A DNA stretch of 64,000 nucleotides from CAYPPG01 sp964412555 (GTDB taxonomy: Bacteria > Hinthialibacterota > Hinthialibacteria > Hinthialibacterales > Hinthialibacteraceae). Every line of letters begins with the position of its first letter. Position 1 is the stretch's first letter. The stretch lies in contig CAYPPG010000012.1 of NCBI GenBank assembly GCA_964412555.1, positions 1 to 64,000 on the forward strand, in the 5' to 3' direction. Shown piece after piece: positions 60,694-64,000 of the stretch. The notes beneath the pieces are model-generated. The model searched no databases. It was not told the DNA's origin and saw nothing but the letters and a program-made list of their open reading frames with translations. Both the position numbers and the translations under genes were made by a program.

Positions 60694-60742
60694 ATTGTAT
60701 GGTTTATATTTAGCTGATTATTGTTCTCTTTATGGGAGAGAA

Positions 60743-61603
60743 ATGAGTGCTGAAAAACTGAAAACACACATTGGTATACTGGATGCCGAGGGAAATGGTG
60801 GTTCTATCGAAGATCACACCTTGGAATCCCATGTTATTTCTCTTTCCTCTTCCCAAAAAACAAAATCTTCCTCATCGAAAGAAAAGACATCTTCATCCAA
60901 ACGTTCCAGCGGAAAAACAACTGCAACGATGTCAAAAAAAGAGACAAAAAAGAAATCAACTACTCCAAAATCCGAGCAAAAAGGATCGAATAAGAAAGAT
61001 AAAAAAAACGCTCAGTTCGTAGGAGAGAATACAAAAACAAAAAAGAAACGTGAAACATCCAATCAGAAAAAGAAAACGGATACATCGATTGTATTTCCAA
61101 AAACAACATGGGGGATTGACAGTATTGTGAGTTTCGAGGCCACCGAGAAATTGCCGCCTCCGGAACTTACCAGCATTTCGGGTGGTTTTGTTTTTTACGA
61201 AGAGAAAGTGATTTTGGCGAATATTCCCGGTCGTGGGTGGGAGATTATCGGTGGACGGATCGACATTGGAGAATCACCGAATGAAACCTTTCAGCGTGAA
61301 GCGAAAAATCAAATCGGGGTGGATTTATCTCATGTGAAGATGATTGGAGTGATGAAGATTGAACATCCGGGGCCGGAGCCCCCCAATTGTCCATATCCTT
61401 TTCCGATAGGATATGGTGTTCAATACATTGGGATTGCAGAAGAATTACTTCCTTTTTCCGGAAGTTCCGATTCATTAGGACGTTCTCTCGTTACTCTTGA
61501 GGGGTTTTGTGAACATTATTATGACTGGAATGAATATTACGAAGCCGTTTTTCAATATGCGTATAGTGAGTACAAAAAGTTACGGAAAAAACTGAAGATT
61601 TGA
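60743..61603 (+). CDS. Nudix-like protein with Ser/Lys-rich N-terminal region
   Basis: About 286 aa from ATG 60743 (GGGAGAG just upstream). Residues ~30-110 are low-complexity Ser/Lys/Thr (SSSQKTKSSSSKEKTSSSKR), likely disordered and able to bind nucleic acid or acidic partners. The C-terminal part is a Nudix fold: GGFVFYEEKVILANIPGRGW, then the Nudix box GRIDIGESPNETFQREAKNQ, then IGVD. The consensus G-x5-E-x7-R-E-U-x-E-E-x-G-U is matched except that the two metal-binding Glu are Asn-Gln (REAKNQ). It is thus probably a non-hydrolysing Nudix protein used for binding, unless other acids substitute. Confidence 0.75.
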   Translation: MSAEKLKTHIGILDAEGNGGSIEDHTLESHVISLSSSQKTKSSSSKEKTSSSKRSSGKTTATMSKKETKKKSTTPKSEQKGSNKKDKKNAQFVGENTKTKKKRETSNQKKKTDTSIVFPKTTWGIDSIVSFEATEKLPPPELTSISGGFVFYEEKVILANIPGRGWEIIGGRIDIGESPNETFQREAKNQIGVDLSHVKMIGVMKIEHPGPEPPNCPYPFPIGYGVQYIGIAEELLPFSGSSDSLGRSLVTLEGFCEHYYDWNEYYEAVFQYAYSEYKKLRKKLKI

Positions 61604-61825
61604 ATAGAGTATAAGGTCTTGTCCAACAGGGGCAAACGAATCCAGTTCTCTAACTTGATTGTGAAAAGGATGTGTTACACTGAAGCTATGTGCATTTCTT
61701 TGCAGGTTAAAAAAGTTTACAAAACCTATAGACCGGAGGCAAGATTAGGTTACAATAAAAGTTATACATACTATAATTTGAATCGATATTGATACTCTAT
61801 AATTGTATTCATAGGCGATAAGCCG
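61604..61825 (+). promoter_or_regulatory. fliN upstream region
   Basis: 222 bp without a gene. GTTACA (61749-61754) and TATAAT (61772-61777) are 17 bp apart, a plausible promoter; a second TATAAT lies at 61798-61803 without a matching -35 box. Confidence 0.35.
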
Positions 61826-62356
61826 ATGACGGATATTCTTTCACAAGAAGAAATTGATGCTTTGCTCCGCGGAGGCGCGACAGAAGAAGCTCCTAAAGAA
61901 AAGGAGGAAAAACGAGCTCCTCCCCCACAGCAGTCTTCTCCTCAACCCCCTCAACAAGAAATGTCTTCTCCTGCCTTTGGCCAGCAAGGTATTGGACAAA
62001 AAACAAAATACAGACGTTCTCCCATCGTCGATGAACAAGTTGAAATACAATCAGCGGTCTTTGATTCTTTCGAGGAAGAACCGCCGGAAATAACCACTGA
62101 TATGAATGTGGTGCTGGATCTCGATTTAGAGATTCGAGTGGAACTAGGAAAAACCACTAGAACGGTACGCGAAGTGTTGGAATTGGGAGCCGGTTCGGTG
62201 ATCGAATTAAATCGCTTTAATGGGGAACCTGTGGATTTATTGGTCAATAAAAAGTATTTTGCCAAAGGGGAAATGATTGTTATTACCGGCGAGAATTTTG
62301 GCGTGCGCGTGACCGATATCTCTTCCGTCAAGGAAATTATCGAGGCCTTGAAATAG
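61826..62356 (+). CDS. fliN: FliN-type flagellar motor switch protein with FliM-like N-terminus
   Basis: This 176-aa protein ends in a SpoA/FliN domain (about residues 95-176): LEIRVELGKTTRTVREVLEL, GAGSVIELNRFNGEPVDLLV and GEMIVITGENFGVRVTDI. The N-terminus DILSQEEIDALLRGG is the CheY-phosphate-binding motif normally found on FliM and on FliY-type proteins. A Pro/Gln-rich linker (about 25-55) joins the two. No CheC-like phosphatase domain lies between them. It is part of the C-ring that sets rotation direction. It stands alone; no other flagellar genes are in the window apart from the unusual MotA-like pair. Confidence 0.9.
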   Translation: MTDILSQEEIDALLRGGATEEAPKEKEEKRAPPPQQSSPQPPQQEMSSPAFGQQGIGQKTKYRRSPIVDEQVEIQSAVFDSFEEEPPEITTDMNVVLDLDLEIRVELGKTTRTVREVLELGAGSVIELNRFNGEPVDLLVNKKYFAKGEMIVITGENFGVRVTDISSVKEIIEALK

Positions 62357-62459
62357 CGGTTCTCCATTCTTACTCCATAAAATCATTCATAAAAAAATGA
62401 ATAAAAAGAGTGGCAAAGGCATGACGATGGCATGTCTTTGATGCTGAATGCGCTCAGCA

Positions 62460-62655
62460 GGGGCAGACTTCGCTTGCCCCTGTTACCCGGTGGAATGCGA
62501 TTTAGTTGGGGCAGACTTCGCTTGCCCCTGTTACCCGGTGGAATGCGATTTAGTTGGGGCAGACTTCGCTTGCCCCTGTTACCCGGTGGAATGCGATTTA
62601 GTTGGGGTAGATTTCGCTTGCCCCTGTTACCCGGTGGAATGCGATTCAGTAGGAG
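62460..62655. repeat. 48-bp tandem repeat, four copies (family A)
   Basis: Four direct copies with a 48-bp period, each holding GGGGCAGACTTCGCTTGCCC followed by TGTTACCCGGTGGAATGCGA and TTTAGTTG. Each unit contains an inverted repeat (GGGGCA..TGCCCC). The fourth copy has A for C and T changes (GTAGATTTCGCTTGCCCC), and a truncated fifth copy follows. The period is a multiple of three, so it keeps frames open on the plus strand (a GRLRLPLLPGGMRFSW repeat), but no ribosome binding site precedes it and I do not call a gene. Confidence 0.85.
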
Positions 62656-62696
62656 GAGACTTTTTTTTTCTTTGCCACTCGCTAGAAATTCTTTTT

Positions 62697-62942
62697 TTAT
62701 GAAAGAGAAGTGAAGCGGACTGTTTGTTTTTGAGTGGAAACCTTGATTCCCTTATGCGTCAAACCGACACCGGTAAACAATCCACCTAGCCATTGCAGCG
62801 TTTCCACTAATTTAGGAACCCAATCAGGACATGGCTCTCCTGCCCATATGCCGAACAATCGCTCCACAATCAAGGCGGCCAACAACAATGCCGCTCCGAT
62901 ACTTGTTTTTTTGTTGTTCATCCATTTCCAGATTTCTGTCAT
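62697..62942 (-). CDS. Small membrane protein of unknown function
   Basis: This 81-aa protein starts at ATG 62942 with AAGGAA 8 nt upstream; ATG 62966 is upstream in frame. It has one clear helix (TSIGAALLLAALIVERLFGI) and a second weaker one (ETLQWLGGLFTGVGLTHKG), separated by a loop with EPCPDWVPK, and a positively charged end. The WKWMNNKKTSIG start recalls small phage-type holin or membrane proteins, but I cannot assign a family. It is an isolated gene in a region of repeats and AT-rich DNA. Confidence 0.55.
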   Translation of the reverse strand: MTEIWKWMNNKKTSIGAALLLAALIVERLFGIWAGEPCPDWVPKLVETLQWLGGLFTGVGLTHKGIKVSTQKQTVRFTSLS

Positions 62943-62966
62943 GAGCTTTTTCCTTTCTGTGTTCAA

Positions 62967-63237
62967 TGTGCTTGGACAGGATGTTCATCTCATAAAGCAA
63001 CACTGTCCTCTACTATTAGGAAAGAAACCGCAGAAATTTATCATTATTGTGGAGGAGAAAATATTTTTTCGCTTTTTTAAAGGAGTACATGAACAATGTG
63101 ATTTCTATGAATAAGATTAATACAGATTTTCATTCAGATTGACACGAATATTTATTATGAATAATGTATGAGCTCTATGTGAAACACTTTTGTAAAAAAA
63201 CAGCTGTGGAAGATTCACACTGAAACGTTCAAACAAG
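62967..63237. other. AT-rich spacer
   Basis: 270 bp upstream of the secreted TPT protein. TATTATGAATAATG (near 63155) and other AT-rich runs could hold a promoter, but no clear -35/-10 pair is visible. No gene is called. Confidence 0.35.
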
Positions 63238-64000
63238 ATGAAATTCATCAGCGGCGATATAGGATTTCGATCCATTCATTGTTTCATTCTTCTTTTTGTA
63301 ATGGTTATTTTGTTGGGGAATCCTTGTGGCTTTGCAGAGAAAGTTAAACGGGAACTGCAAGAAAATACCCCCACTCCAACGGATAGTACTCCCGAAGATA
63401 CTTCAACGCCTATTCCAATATATTTGAAAACCCCCACACAACAACCATTCGATTCGCCGACTCCATTACCGCCTCCGACGTGGACTTTCACGGTAACGGT
63501 AGAAAAAAGCCCGACTCCTTCTTTTACCCCGACACCTCGAGATACCAATACTCCCGTTCCCCCGACGCAAGTTTCAGATCCCCCAAATCCTTCACCTACT
63601 TTTACGTTTTCACCCACTTTTACTCCGGAGGAATCCGATCATGCTTCGGATGATAGTGGAGAGATGAAACCGACTTACACTCCCACTCCTTCAGCTCCTC
63701 TTGAACCGATGGAGACATATCTGCCTACCTCTACCCCCACAAATTCGCCGTTGGCAACAAATACTCCCACTCATACCTATACTTTTACAGTAACAAAAAC
63801 CAATACTCCAACGTGGACTCCAACCTCCACATATTCATTTACACCGACAGAAACAAATACTCCTTCCATTACGCCGACGTGGACAATTACTTCAACCAAT
63901 ACTCCAAGGGAGGGGAATCATGCACCCATAATCTCCATTCATCCAGCGGAGGTTGGAATGGTTTTGTGTGGAGAGCGCCGAATCCTATCTCTTGTTATCA
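63238..64000 (+). CDS. Secreted Thr/Pro-rich protein, 3' end outside the window
   Basis: The frame from ATG 63238 stays open to the last base (at least 254 codons). A signal peptide is present (HCFILLFVMVILLGNPCGFA). From residue ~45 the protein is a low-complexity string of TPTPT, NTPT, SPTP and FTPT units with acidic breaks (ESDHASDDSGE), like the linker of the protein at 2671 but far longer. Toward the end it turns into ordinary sequence (HAPIISIHPAEVGMVLCGER), probably the start of a folded domain. Such TPT stalks lift enzymes or binding modules off the cell surface. The function depends on the missing C-terminal part. Confidence 0.8.
   Translation, partial: MKFISGDIGFRSIHCFILLFVMVILLGNPCGFAEKVKRELQENTPTPTDSTPEDTSTPIPIYLKTPTQQPFDSPTPLPPPTWTFTVTVEKSPTPSFTPTPRDTNTPVPPTQVSDPPNPSPTFTFSPTFTPEESDHASDDSGEMKPTYTPTPSAPLEPMETYLPTSTPTNSPLATNTPTHTYTFTVTKTNTPTWTPTSTYSFTPTETNTPSITPTWTITSTNTPREGNHAPIISIHPAEVGMVLCGERRILSLVI

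Noticed and set aside
62460..62655. Possible CRISPR array
   Set aside because: The whole 48-bp unit is repeated, without unique spacers, and no cas genes are present.
62432..62713. 93-aa repeat-containing open frame
   Set aside because: The 16-residue repeat is only the 48-bp DNA repeat read in frame; there is no ribosome binding site and other frames are open too.

Overview
The window looks like chromosomal DNA of a free-living Gram-negative bacterium from a deeply branching candidate lineage, something like Omnitrophota, Sumerlaeota, Hydrogenedentes or Planctomycetes relatives. The phylum is an inference from gene content and I hold it loosely. Pointers are an outer-membrane TolC-type protein, bactofilin, DUF4159, Tat-exported sulfatase and aldo/keto reductase, alpha-2-macroglobulin, large secreted proteins with integrin-type FG-GAP propellers, cohesin/dockerin-like modules and Pro/Thr (TPTPT) linkers, and a regulatory PTS (EIIA-Ntr, HPr kinase, HPr, EI) with no sugar permease. 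Intergenic spaces are full of short palindromic dispersed repeats.

Region by region. 1-9312: three secreted modular proteins. Two of them lie behind copies of the same ~620-bp leader cassette, which carries a promoter and a conserved G-loop hairpin. The third large gene (5811-9312) is broken by two one-base losses at G runs. 9472-11271: cdsA and uppS (phospholipid and cell-wall lipid carriers), minus strand. 11668-14261: miaA-hfq-hflX, the same order as in enterobacteria. 14266-16191: a formylglycine-enzyme-like protein and a membrane glycosyltransferase-like protein. 16199-22815: an accessory island holding a VapC remnant with an intact Phd-like antitoxin, an ATPase/TOPRIM-like pair resembling phage-defence pairs, a MoxR ATPase with an unknown 613-aa partner, and a decayed carbohydrate-binding protein. 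23033-27252: hpf, ptsN, hprK, ptsH, ptsI. 27518-29955: sigma factor, membrane-anchored anti-sigma-like protein and two short MotA-like membrane proteins. 29987-35580: four-gene MacAB/TolC-type efflux operon. 36340-44363: operon of PpiC-type foldase, VanW protein, secreted AMMECR1-domain protein and alpha-2-macroglobulin. 44622-49659: DUF4159 protein, then a histidine kinase abutting an O-antigen-ligase/TPR protein. 49912-55273: aldo/keto reductase, DUF4926, Uma2 nuclease-like protein, and an ArsS / TVP38 / Mer-like reductase cluster. 55547-58952: sulfatase, YggT, secreted EEP phosphatase, bactofilin. 59146-62356: NtrC-type regulator, a Nudix-like protein with a degenerate catalytic box, and a FliN-type flagellar switch protein. 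62460-64000: a 48-bp tandem repeat, a small membrane protein and the start of a TPT-rich secreted protein that runs off the window.

The genes suggest a cell investing in envelope surveillance and surface proteins. The accessory island at 16.2-22.8 kb and the duplicated leader cassettes at the left end are the least explained parts. I saw no rRNA, tRNA, CRISPR array or intact insertion sequence.
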